From positions 1 through 9,839 of the forward strand of contig CAZODQ010000031.1 of assembly GCA_964578625.1 (NCBI GenBank): a stretch of 9,839 bases of DNA, written 5' to 3'. The notes under the pieces were generated by a model. It saw nothing but the letters and a program-made list of their open reading frames with translations, made no database searches and was not told the DNA's origin. Positions 1 through 5,768 of this stretch are shown one piece after another; within the stretch, counting starts at the first letter, position 1, and every line of letters begins with the position of its first letter. The stretch is from CAZBSE01 sp964578625. Its GTDB lineage: Bacteria > Actinomycetota > Humimicrobiia > Humimicrobiales > Humimicrobiaceae. Both the position numbers and the translations under genes were made by a program.

Positions 1-1
1 C

Positions 2-463
2 AGGGAAAATTTGAAGGAAATGCATTTTGGAAAATGGGAAGGAATGAAATTCGAAGAGTTGGGCAGAAAGTTCCATGATGAATTCCAGCACTGGTTAAGT
101 GATCCTTATAAGTACTGCCCGACGGGAGGAGAAAGCTTCAGCCAGGTAAAGAAAAGAGCAATTGAAGAGATTGAAAATATAGTAAAAGAAAGTGAAAACG
201 GCAGTAATGTTGCTGTGGTGACCCATGGAGGAATTATACTTTCCATACTTGTATACTGGCTTCAGATCCCACTGCCCAGGTGGAGATCCGTTATTTTAAA
301 TCAGGGAGCAATAAATATTGCAGTAATTGACAGAGGTTTCCCATACGTTTCAACAATAAATTTCACTGGTCATCTGAGTACTCTATATGATGGCAGTGAA
401 GACAAGATTATCAAGACTTACAGCATGTTCAGAAGTGATGACAATAAATCGAAGGAGATTTAA
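2..463 (+). CDS. Histidine phosphatase family protein (phosphoglycerate-mutase-like), 5'-truncated by the window
   Basis: This is the C-terminal part of a histidine phosphatase superfamily enzyme (cytoplasmic phosphohydrolase/mutase fold). The open frame runs to the left edge, and the first residues (RENLKEMHFGKWEG) match the family's internal 'L.E..FG.WEG' block. The TTG at 11 and the ATG at 20 are therefore internal codons, not starts. The N-terminal segment with the phosphorylated histidine (RHG motif) must lie upstream of the window. The rest of the active site is visible: the PTGGES loop with the likely catalytic Glu (codon 131-133), and the VVTHGG block with the second active-site His (codon 224-226). 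Family members include cofactor-dependent phosphoglycerate mutases, alpha-ribazole phosphatase (CobC) and broad-specificity phosphatases. These fragments do not discriminate among them, so substrate is open. The stop is 15 bases before the mscS-like gene, suggesting co-transcription. Confidence 0.88.
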   Translation, partial: RENLKEMHFGKWEGMKFEELGRKFHDEFQHWLSDPYKYCPTGGESFSQVKKRAIEEIENIVKESENGSNVAVVTHGGIILSILVYWLQIPLPRWRSVILNQGAINIAVIDRGFPYVSTINFTGHLSTLYDGSEDKIIKTYSMFRSDDNKSKEI

Positions 464-478
464 AGAAGGTGTTTAAAA

Positions 479-1354
479 ATGGAGAATGGTAACGATACTT
501 TGGATATTGCTGCAGGTAGTATATTTAAAAACTTTCTGGATAACTGGCTAAATATAGTAATAGTAATAGCTGTTTTTTTAGTTGTATTGATATTAGTCAG
601 TATTATAGCCAGAAGAGTAAGGAGGCTTGTTGAAAGAAGGATCAGTGACGAGAAGCTGCTAATTAAAAAGCGTACCATCACATTTACGAGTGTTGTTTCT
701 AATCTAATAATTATAATCTCTGCAGCAGCCGCTCTGCTGATAATAGCCGATCAGGTTGGAATAAGTATTACTCCCCTGCTTGCCGGTGCAGGTGTGGCAA
801 GCATAGTAATTGGTTTTGGCGCCCAAAGTCTTATTAAAGATCTAATAAATGGAATATTTATACTACTTGAACAGTGGTATCAGATAAATGATATAGTAAC
901 CGTAGGAGATACGACCGGAACAGTTGAGAGAGTCAACCTGAGAACTACAGTTATAAGAGATCTTGAAGGGACAGTTCATTTTATACCTAATGGTGAGATA
1001 ACTAAATTAAGCAACCGTACTCAAATCTGGTCCAGGGCCGTAGTGGAGGTAGGTGTCCATTATGGTGAGGATACAGATAGAGTAGTAAAGGTTCTGGGTG
1101 AAGTGTTTGATGAATTAATAGCCGATAAGAAATATAAAAAATCTATTTTAGAAAGGCCTGAAGTATTAGGGGAGGGCGGAGTAAGTGAACTTACCGATTC
1201 ATCTGTCGTATTCACTATTATCTGTAAAGTAAAACCAGGCGAACAGTGGACTATTGCCAGGCAGTTGAGAAAGAGGATAAAAGACAAATTTGACAGTGTG
1301 GGTATAGAAATTCCCTATCCCTGCACTAATGTATATATGAGGAATGAAGAATAG
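479..1354 (+). CDS. Small-conductance mechanosensitive channel, MscS family
   Basis: This 291-aa inner-membrane channel of the MscS family would release solutes on hypo-osmotic shock as a homoheptamer. Three hydrophobic segments are visible at about residues 24-43, 70-90 and 98-120, in the expected order TM1-TM2-TM3. The third carries the Gly/Ala-rich pore-lining pattern PLLAGAGVASIVIGFGAQS (residues 99-117), followed by KDLINGIFILLEQ leading into the beta domain (about 130-190) and the alpha/beta C-terminal vestibule domain (about 190-291). The length is close to that of E. coli MscS (286 aa). The start is ATG, with AAGGTG at 466-471 and a 7-base gap. It follows the phosphatase gene by 15 bases, so the two probably share a transcript. 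No clear rho-independent terminator follows it. Family assignment is firm; gating properties cannot be read from sequence. Confidence 0.93.
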   Translation: MENGNDTLDIAAGSIFKNFLDNWLNIVIVIAVFLVVLILVSIIARRVRRLVERRISDEKLLIKKRTITFTSVVSNLIIIISAAAALLIIADQVGISITPLLAGAGVASIVIGFGAQSLIKDLINGIFILLEQWYQINDIVTVGDTTGTVERVNLRTTVIRDLEGTVHFIPNGEITKLSNRTQIWSRAVVEVGVHYGEDTDRVVKVLGEVFDELIADKKYKKSILERPEVLGEGGVSELTDSSVVFTIICKVKPGEQWTIARQLRKRIKDKFDSVGIEIPYPCTNVYMRNEE

Positions 1355-1398
1355 GGCAAATTCTGCGGTATTTTAAGAAATTTCATTTTAATTAGTTA

Positions 1399-1425
1399 TT
1401 GATTATTAGATTCAAATGTTATAAT
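1399..1425 (+). promoter_or_regulatory. Candidate extended -10 promoter for the rpsF-ssb-rpsR operon
   Basis: A perfect TATAAT (1420-1425) is preceded by TG at 1417-1418 with one intervening base, i.e. an extended -10 element. A possible -35 is TTGATT at 1399-1404, but its spacer is only 15 bp. An alternative TTATTG at 1396-1401 gives 18 bp. The extended -10 probably compensates for a weak -35. Predicted transcription would start near 1432, giving a leader of about 114 bases before the rpsF TTG start. Confidence 0.62.
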
Positions 1426-1486
1426 ATCCCTAATGGTAATAATGGTGAAAAGTCAGTTAAATCCTTTTTTATCTTATTATCTTTCT

Positions 1487-1525
1487 GTTCTGCTTTGATA
1501 AAGTAGAACCTAATTAAAAAATTAG
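1487..1525 (+). promoter_or_regulatory. Two abutting hairpins in the rpsF mRNA leader
   Basis: The first hairpin has a 10-bp stem: 1487-1496 (GTTCTGCTTT) pairs with 1500-1509 (AAAGTAGAAC) around the triloop GAT, with one G-U pair. The second begins at the next base: CTAATT (1510-1515) pairs with AATTAG (1520-1525) across AAAA. The two could stack end to end, and they finish five bases before the AGGAGG of rpsF (1531-1536). The first stem has no following T-run, so it does not look like a terminator. The position suits translational feedback by bS6:bS18, known for rpsF leaders in many bacteria. However, the CCG trinucleotide typical of that RNA motif is absent from the whole leader, so the regulatory role is only an inference. 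Confidence 0.45.
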
Positions 1526-1545
1526 TCCATAGGAGGATTCAAAGA

Positions 1546-1836
1546 TTGAAAAATTATGAGCTTGTGGTTATTTTTGACCCATCCCTTAAAGAAGAAGATG
1601 TTGAAAAACAATTATCCAAAATTACTTCACTGCTGGAAAAGGAAAAATGTAAAGTTTCCAATATAGACAAGTGGGGAATCAGAAAGTTAGCCTACCCTAT
1701 TAAAAAACAGGAGAACGGCTATTACATAATAGTTTATTTTAATGGTGATAGTAATGTAGTTGCAGAGCTGGACAGAATAAACAAGATTAATGATAAAGTG
1801 TTGCGTCATCTGATTGTAAAGAGTGAAGAATCTTAA
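1546..1836 (+). CDS. rpsF: 30S ribosomal protein bS6
   Basis: This 96-aa protein has the typical bS6 length and opening (KNYELVVIFDPSL), followed by the WGIRKLAYPIKKQENGYYIIVYF core and the LDRINKINDKVLRHLIVK segment. bS6 folds as a ferredoxin-like domain and binds bS18; the pair joins the platform of the 30S subunit on 16S rRNA. The start is TTG at 1546, nine bases after a strong AGGAGG (1531-1536). No ATG lies near the N-terminus, and the family's N-terminal strand begins at once after this codon. It leads the classic rpsF-ssb-rpsR trio and is probably transcribed from the extended -10 promoter at 1420-1425. No long Glu tail of the E. coli kind is present; the protein ends in SEES. Confidence 0.97.
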   Translation: MKNYELVVIFDPSLKEEDVEKQLSKITSLLEKEKCKVSNIDKWGIRKLAYPIKKQENGYYIIVYFNGDSNVVAELDRINKINDKVLRHLIVKSEES

Positions 1837-1870
1837 GTGATATAAATCAATAATAAGAAGGTGAAGAGTT

Positions 1871-2323
1871 ATGGCTTTTGGTGTTAATAATACGACAATT
1901 CTGGGAAATTTGACCAGGGACCCGGAACTAAGATTTACTCCAAATGGTACTCCGGTAGCAAGTTTTGGGATTGCAGTTAACAGAAGTATAAAAAATAAAA
2001 ATTCCGGTGAATGGGAAACACAGGTAAACTTCTTTAATGTTACTGCCTGGTATAAACTTGCGGAGAATTGTGCTGAAAGTTTGAACAAGGGAGATAGAGT
2101 CCTGGTTTCCGGCAGACTTTCACAGGACAGCTGGGAAGACAAGGAAGGGCAGAAAAGATCGGTAGTGAGGATTATTGCTGATGTTATAGCACCAAGCCTG
2201 GAGTTTGCTTCCTGCAAGATCGAAAAAAATCCTAAAGCAGAAGGAGGAGTATCCGGCGGGAGCGATAGTAAAGAAGCTGATATTGAAGAAGCTGATTTCA
2301 GCGATGAAGATATACCATTTTGA
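1871..2323 (+). CDS. ssb: Single-stranded DNA-binding protein
   Basis: This 150-aa bacterial SSB coats single-stranded DNA during replication, recombination and repair, usually as a homotetramer. The OB-fold occupies about residues 1-106, with the family patterns NTTILGNLTRDPELRFTPNG, VASFGIAVNR, FFNVTAWYKLAENCAESLNKGDRVLVSGRL and a W in DSWEDKEG. A Gly/Ser/Glu-rich linker follows, ending in the acidic tip SDEDIPF, which docks partners such as PriA, RecQ or DNA polymerase subunits in other bacteria. The start is ATG with AAGGTG at 1858-1863 and a 7-base gap, 34 bases after rpsF. Its place between rpsF and rpsR is the conserved one, and the intact tip supports it being the essential housekeeping SSB. 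Confidence 0.97.
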   Translation: MAFGVNNTTILGNLTRDPELRFTPNGTPVASFGIAVNRSIKNKNSGEWETQVNFFNVTAWYKLAENCAESLNKGDRVLVSGRLSQDSWEDKEGQKRSVVRIIADVIAPSLEFASCKIEKNPKAEGGVSGGSDSKEADIEEADFSDEDIPF

Positions 2324-2350
2324 TCTTAATATCATTTAATTTAAATTTAG

Positions 2351-2356
2351 AAGGAG
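2351..2356 (+). promoter_or_regulatory. Ribosome binding site that fixes the rpsR TTG start
   Basis: AAGGAG (2351-2356) lies nine bases before the TTG at 2366. The only in-frame ATG nearby (2450) has no comparable site and would remove the whole Asn-Arg-rich N-terminal extension. The TTG is therefore the better-supported start. Confidence 0.75.
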
Positions 2357-2365
2357 AGATTTTAA

Positions 2366-2671
2366 TTGGCCGGGAAAAACAAAAATAATAGAAATAATAG
2401 AAATAATAGAAATAAATTTGATAGAAGTTCAAGAAGTGCAACGGGATCTATGCTTAATTTAAGGCAGAGAAAAAGGTTCTGTTATTTCTGCAGGGCGAAT
2501 ATTGATAATATTGACTACAAGAATGCCAGTTTACTTGAAAAATTTATTTCCGATAAAGGCAAGATAAGACCAAAGAGATCTACCGGTAATTGCGTACAGC
2601 ACCAAAAGAAGATAGCTATGGCTATTAAAAGGGCGAGAGTCATTTCTCTTATTCCTTATTTTAAAAGATAA
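2366..2671 (+). CDS. rpsR: 30S ribosomal protein bS18 with N-terminal Asn/Arg extension
   Basis: The conserved bS18 core is about residues 30-101 (LNLRQRKRFCYFC, then IDYKNASLLEKFISDKGKI, PKRSTGNC and HQKKIAMAIKRARVISLIPY). bS18 pairs with bS6 on the 30S platform. The protein is 101 aa, against roughly 75-80 aa in most bacteria; the excess is a basic, Asn-rich N-terminal extension of about 29 residues with three NNR repeats. Cys39, Cys42, Cys76 and His79 form a C-X2-C...C-X2-H set. This resembles the Cys-containing ('C+') zinc-binding form known for some bS18 proteins, though zinc binding is inferred. The start is TTG with AAGGAG nine bases upstream. It lies 42 bases after ssb and 21 bases before the next gene, inside the operon. 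Confidence 0.96.
   Translation: MAGKNKNNRNNRNNRNKFDRSSRSATGSMLNLRQRKRFCYFCRANIDNIDYKNASLLEKFISDKGKIRPKRSTGNCVQHQKKIAMAIKRARVISLIPYFKR
2384..2415 (+). repeat. 9-bp tandem repeat (AATAATAGA) inside rpsR
   Basis: Three exact copies of AATAATAGA (2384-2410) are followed by a partial fourth copy (AATAA). The unit is a multiple of three and in frame, so it codes Asn-Asn-Arg three times (residues 7-15). Copy-number changes would lengthen or shorten the bS18 N-terminus without breaking the frame. Confidence 0.9.
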
Positions 2672-2692
2672 ACATAATCTTGGTAATCTTAT

Positions 2693-3694
2693 ATGTCCTT
2701 TGATAATTTAAATAACACTAAAGTCAAAAAATTAAATCTGGTATTACTCACTTTAATTACAGTCCTGTTAATGGTCTTTATTATATTCTTTCCCTTTTTA
2801 GGATTTATCGGATTGGCATTAATACCAGTTCCGGCTACCCTGCTGGTTCTCAGAGGTAGGATAAGGGATGGTATAATTTGCGCAGTGATAGCCTGTCTTA
2901 TATTGTTGCTACTGGATTATATACTTGCATCTGTGGCAATAATTGTAATAGTTGCAGTATCCTTTATTTACAAGAGTTCCATTGGTAAAGATAAAAGTAG
3001 ATTATTTATAGTAACAAGTATTTCTTCAATATTTTGCGCAGCGGCTTTATTGTATGTTGTAATGGTGTCTGTTGTTAACAGAATTAATTTTGTTGGTGAT
3101 ATTTTAAACAGTTATAATGTTTATATCGATCAGATATCCGGGGATCAGCTTATTTTGGATTATGCAGGTTTATTGTCAATCAGCCAATCCCAGCTTGACT
3201 CGATAATCCAGCAGACGCAGGATATCCTAAGGTTTTTTCCATATATTGTTCCCGGAGTTTTAATATCATTATTTGTTATTACAGGTGTGATAAATTATAT
3301 AGCAAGCTTTAAAATGCTTAAAAAATATGATGTCGATATAGAACCGTTCCTGTCTTTTAAAAATTGGGACCTTCCATGGTATTATTGCTGGGGAGTAATT
3401 TTAGGATTGATACTGGTGCTGATCCCTTCTATGAGGAATAATTTTGATATGCTTATAGATATTGCAGGATTTAATCTGCTGACTGTGTTCGGACTGCTGT
3501 ATTTAATTCTTGGAATTTCAGTGCTGTGGGGAATATTTGAAAGATTTAAAGTTTCAATTATCTTGAGAATAGTTATTCTTATAATTTTTGGTTTGTTTTT
3601 TATGTTTGCTATATTTATTCTGCCGTTTTTAGGATTAATTGATATATGGATCAATTTCAGGAGATTAAAAAGAGGGCAATTAATTCAATCTTGA
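2693..3694 (+). CDS. DUF2232 / YybS-like multi-pass membrane protein
   Basis: This 333-aa, very hydrophobic protein has about eight membrane segments, at roughly residues 15-33, 36-53, 59-93 (probably two), 104-128, 183-205, 229-246, 258-283 and 288-316. The C-terminal hydrophobic stretch ends in PFLGLIDIWINFRRLK, resembling the end of DUF2232 (YybS) proteins. The gene sits between rpsR and rplI, where yybS sits in Firmicutes. The identification rests on that pattern plus position. Biochemical function is not established; related proteins show a transporter-like or energy-coupling-like architecture. The start is ATG 21 bases after rpsR, but no Shine-Dalgarno sequence precedes it, so translation may depend on coupling to rpsR. 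The gdpP (yybT) gene that often follows yybS is not here; rplI comes next after 21 bases. Confidence 0.75.
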   Translation: MSFDNLNNTKVKKLNLVLLTLITVLLMVFIIFFPFLGFIGLALIPVPATLLVLRGRIRDGIICAVIACLILLLLDYILASVAIIVIVAVSFIYKSSIGKDKSRLFIVTSISSIFCAAALLYVVMVSVVNRINFVGDILNSYNVYIDQISGDQLILDYAGLLSISQSQLDSIIQQTQDILRFFPYIVPGVLISLFVITGVINYIASFKMLKKYDVDIEPFLSFKNWDLPWYYCWGVILGLILVLIPSMRNNFDMLIDIAGFNLLTVFGLLYLILGISVLWGIFERFKVSIILRIVILIIFGLFFMFAIFILPFLGLIDIWINFRRLKRGQLIQS

Positions 3695-3704
3695 ATCGTA
3701 AAAT

Positions 3705-3710
3705 AGGAGG
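3705..3710 (+). promoter_or_regulatory. Strong ribosome binding site for rplI (TTG start)
   Basis: AGGAGG at 3705-3710, extending as GGAGGAG, sits five bases before the TTG at 3716. The next codons give the canonical bL9 N-terminus (KVILTKYHEKLGDVG), so the TTG is the true start despite being non-ATG. Confidence 0.8.
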
Positions 3711-3715
3711 AGAAT

Positions 3716-4351
3716 TTGAAAGTAATACTTACTAAATATCATGAAAAACTGGGAGATGTTGGAGATGTGGTAGAAGTAAAATCCGGTTATGCCAATAATT
3801 ATTTAATACCCAATGGAATTGCTCTGCCTGCAACCAGGGGTAATATAAACCAAACGGAGCTAATAAAGCAGGCTGCCTTGAAGGTAGAAGCAAGGAATAT
3901 AGCGGAAGCGGAAGAGCTTGCCAAAAAGCTTGGAGATTTACAGGTTACCTTCGTTGTAAAAACAGGAAGGGAAGGGAAACTATATGGTTCTATAACCAAT
4001 AAGGATATTGCTGAAAGGATCTCTGAGGGAAAAAGCATGGAGATGGATAAAAAGAAAATTGAACTGCAGGAACATATAAAGGAATTAGGAGAATATAAGA
4101 CAGAATTAAGATTATATAAGGAAATAAAGAGTCCTTTGAAAATAATAGTTGAACCTGATGAGGAATCAAAAAAATTAATCGAAGCTTATGAGGCAGAGAA
4201 AGTAAAAACTGAAACCGAGAAAAAGGAAAAAAAGAAAATAAAAGAAGAAGGATCTAAAAAGGAAGAAGAAAAAGCCGGAGATAAAAAGAGTTCCGAAGAA
4301 AAAGGAAAAAAGAGAGGAAAGGAACCGGGGCAAAATCCTAAAAAGAAATAG
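3716..4351 (+). CDS. rplI: 50S ribosomal protein bL9 with long Lys/Glu C-terminal tail
   Basis: The first roughly 147 residues are an ordinary bL9, which anchors on 23S rRNA at the base of the L1 stalk and affects frame maintenance. The N-terminal domain carries the family signature (GDVGDVVEVKSGYANNYLIP, residues 13-32, continuing NGIA). A long connecting helix (about 44-75) leads to the C-terminal domain (FVVKTGREGKLYGSITNKDI, then the ending KSPLKIIVEP). A tail of about 65 residues then follows, giving 211 aa against about 148 in typical bL9. In residues 161-211, 20 are Lys and 12 are Glu, with no aromatic residue. The frame is open to the TAG with no sign of a frameshift. The start is TTG behind AGGAGG. 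dnaB begins three bases after the stop. Confidence 0.96.
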   Translation: MKVILTKYHEKLGDVGDVVEVKSGYANNYLIPNGIALPATRGNINQTELIKQAALKVEARNIAEAEELAKKLGDLQVTFVVKTGREGKLYGSITNKDIAERISEGKSMEMDKKKIELQEHIKELGEYKTELRLYKEIKSPLKIIVEPDEESKKLIEAYEAEKVKTETEKKEKKKIKEEGSKKEEEKAGDKKSSEEKGKKRGKEPGQNPKKK

Positions 4352-4354
4352 TAT

Positions 4355-5767
4355 ATGAAAGAACAAATTAAAAGAGAAGGGAAGCTCTCACCGCTGGATA
4401 CCAGCAAACTGGAACGAATACCTCCCTATAATATAGAGGCAGAGGAATCCCTGCTCGGTGCTATGTTAATTTCAAGAGACGCTATTGTATCGGTTATGGA
4501 TATTGTAAATCCCGAAGATTTTTACAGAAAATCTAATCAGGAGGTCTTCAGTACGATAATAGAATTGTATGTAAAGGGTGAACCTGCTGATCCTATAACA
4601 ATAGCCGATAATCTCAAGAAAAAGGGACTGCTGGATGAGGTGGGGGGAAAAACTTATATACATTCTCTTATAAGTAATGTTCCTCTTGCAGCCAACGCGG
4701 AATATTATGCTCAGATTGTAAGAAGCAATTCTATTTTAAGGAAGTTAATTTATGCTGCTACTGAAATAGCGACAATGGGTTACGAAGTTCCTGAAGATTT
4801 GAATTCAACTGTAGACAGGGCACAGCAACTTATATTTGAAGTATACAAAGATTTAAGCGGTGGAAGCGAAAAGGCTAAAGTTGCGGTGATGAAAAATATA
4901 GTTACCGAAGCTTATGAATTGATAGAAGCTCTACATGAAGCCAAATCCGATATATCTGGGATCCCATCGGGATATATAGATTATGATCAGATGACTTCGG
5001 GTTTCCAGAATTCTGATTTGATCGTCATAGCAGCAAGACCCGGAATGGGAAAAACTTCATTTGTTCTGGGTATAGCAAGGAATGTCTCAATGATAGAAAA
5101 AATTCCGGTTGCTATTTTTTCACTGGAGATGTCAAAGCAGCAGGTGGCACAGAGATTGATGAGTGCGGAATCAAAAATAAACTTGCATAATCTTAGAAAA
5201 GGTAAAATAAAAGAAGGCCAGTGGGGTCAACTGGCCAGAGCTGTCGAGAGATTATCCGAGTGTAAAATATATATAGACGATACTGCTTTTTTAACGGTTA
5301 TGGACCTGAGGGCCAGAGCCCGGATGATGGTCAGTGTCAATAATGTTAAATTAATAATTGTTGATTATCTGCAGCTGATGCAGTCCACCACTAACTACAG
5401 GGGAAATAAAGTTCTGGAAATAACGGAAATATCACAGAACCTGAAAGGCATCGCTAAGGAATTAAACGTTCCGGTGGTAGCAGTATCACAGCTCTCAAGG
5501 GAAGTGGAAAAGAGGGAGATGAAAAGGCCTATTCTTGCGGATCTCAGGGAATCGGGTTCTATTGAGCAGGATGCGGACCTGGTTACATTTATATACAGAA
5601 ATGATTATTATGAAGAAGATGAGTCCAAACATACTGGGAAAGCTGAGATAAGGATAGCCAAACACAGAAACGGACCTATAGGAAAAGTAGATATGTATTT
5701 TAATAAGGAATATGCGTTATTTTCAAATTTAAGTAAATCCTTTCAGACTGAGAATAGGAGTGATTGA
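4355..5767 (+). CDS. dnaB: Replicative DNA helicase DnaB
   Basis: This 470-aa hexameric ATP-driven helicase unwinds DNA ahead of the replisome. The N-terminal domain (about residues 20-122, from RIPPYNIEAEESLLGAML) is the primase-interaction part. After a linker, the RecA-like domain spans about 195-455. The Walker A motif is ARPGMGKTS (residues 227-235, Lys233) and the Walker B motif is LIIVDYLQLM (333-342, Asp337). The segments VAVSQLSREVEKR and LADLRESGSIEQDADLV match the later DnaB motifs. No intein or insertion interrupts it. The ATG is three bases after the rplI stop and lacks a clear Shine-Dalgarno sequence, so translational coupling to rplI is likely. The 25 residues before RIPPYNIEAE fit the family. 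In Firmicutes the equivalent gene is often called dnaC. Confidence 0.97.
   Translation: MKEQIKREGKLSPLDTSKLERIPPYNIEAEESLLGAMLISRDAIVSVMDIVNPEDFYRKSNQEVFSTIIELYVKGEPADPITIADNLKKKGLLDEVGGKTYIHSLISNVPLAANAEYYAQIVRSNSILRKLIYAATEIATMGYEVPEDLNSTVDRAQQLIFEVYKDLSGGSEKAKVAVMKNIVTEAYELIEALHEAKSDISGIPSGYIDYDQMTSGFQNSDLIVIAARPGMGKTSFVLGIARNVSMIEKIPVAIFSLEMSKQQVAQRLMSAESKINLHNLRKGKIKEGQWGQLARAVERLSECKIYIDDTAFLTVMDLRARARMMVSVNNVKLIIVDYLQLMQSTTNYRGNKVLEITEISQNLKGIAKELNVPVVAVSQLSREVEKREMKRPILADLRESGSIEQDADLVTFIYRNDYYEEDESKHTGKAEIRIAKHRNGPIGKVDMYFNKEYALFSNLSKSFQTENRSD
5756..5760 (+). promoter_or_regulatory. Ribosome binding site that decides the purA start
   Basis: AGGAG (5756-5760) lies at the end of dnaB. 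The in-frame GTG at 5760 overlaps this site and cannot be its start codon, while the ATG at 5769 is eight bases downstream. This supports the shorter PurA reading. Confidence 0.8.
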
Positions 5768-5768
5768 A

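Noticed and set aside
11..28. TTG at 11 or ATG at 20 as the true start of the first gene
   Set aside because: The frame is open to the window edge, the residues before these codons belong to a conserved family block, and the essential RHG segment would be missing.
1487..1509. Leader hairpin as a rho-independent terminator of the mscS gene
   Set aside because: The stem is followed by CTAATTAAAA rather than a T-run, and it lies downstream of the candidate rpsF promoter.
1687..2217. 176-aa open frame on the minus strand across rpsF and ssb
   Set aside because: It overlaps two unmistakable conserved genes, shows no recognisable domain, and is explained as an antisense shadow of their codon pattern.
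4175..4407. Two minus-strand frames rich in Phe and Ser opposite the rplI tail
   Set aside because: They are the complement of the purine-rich Lys/Glu codons of bL9; such a tract always yields Phe/Ser-rich stop-free frames.
5760..5768. GTG at 5760 as the purA start, overlapping dnaB
   Set aside because: The GTG overlaps the AGGAG ribosome binding site; the ATG at 5769 has correct spacing and restores E. coli numbering for Asp13, Lys16 and His41.
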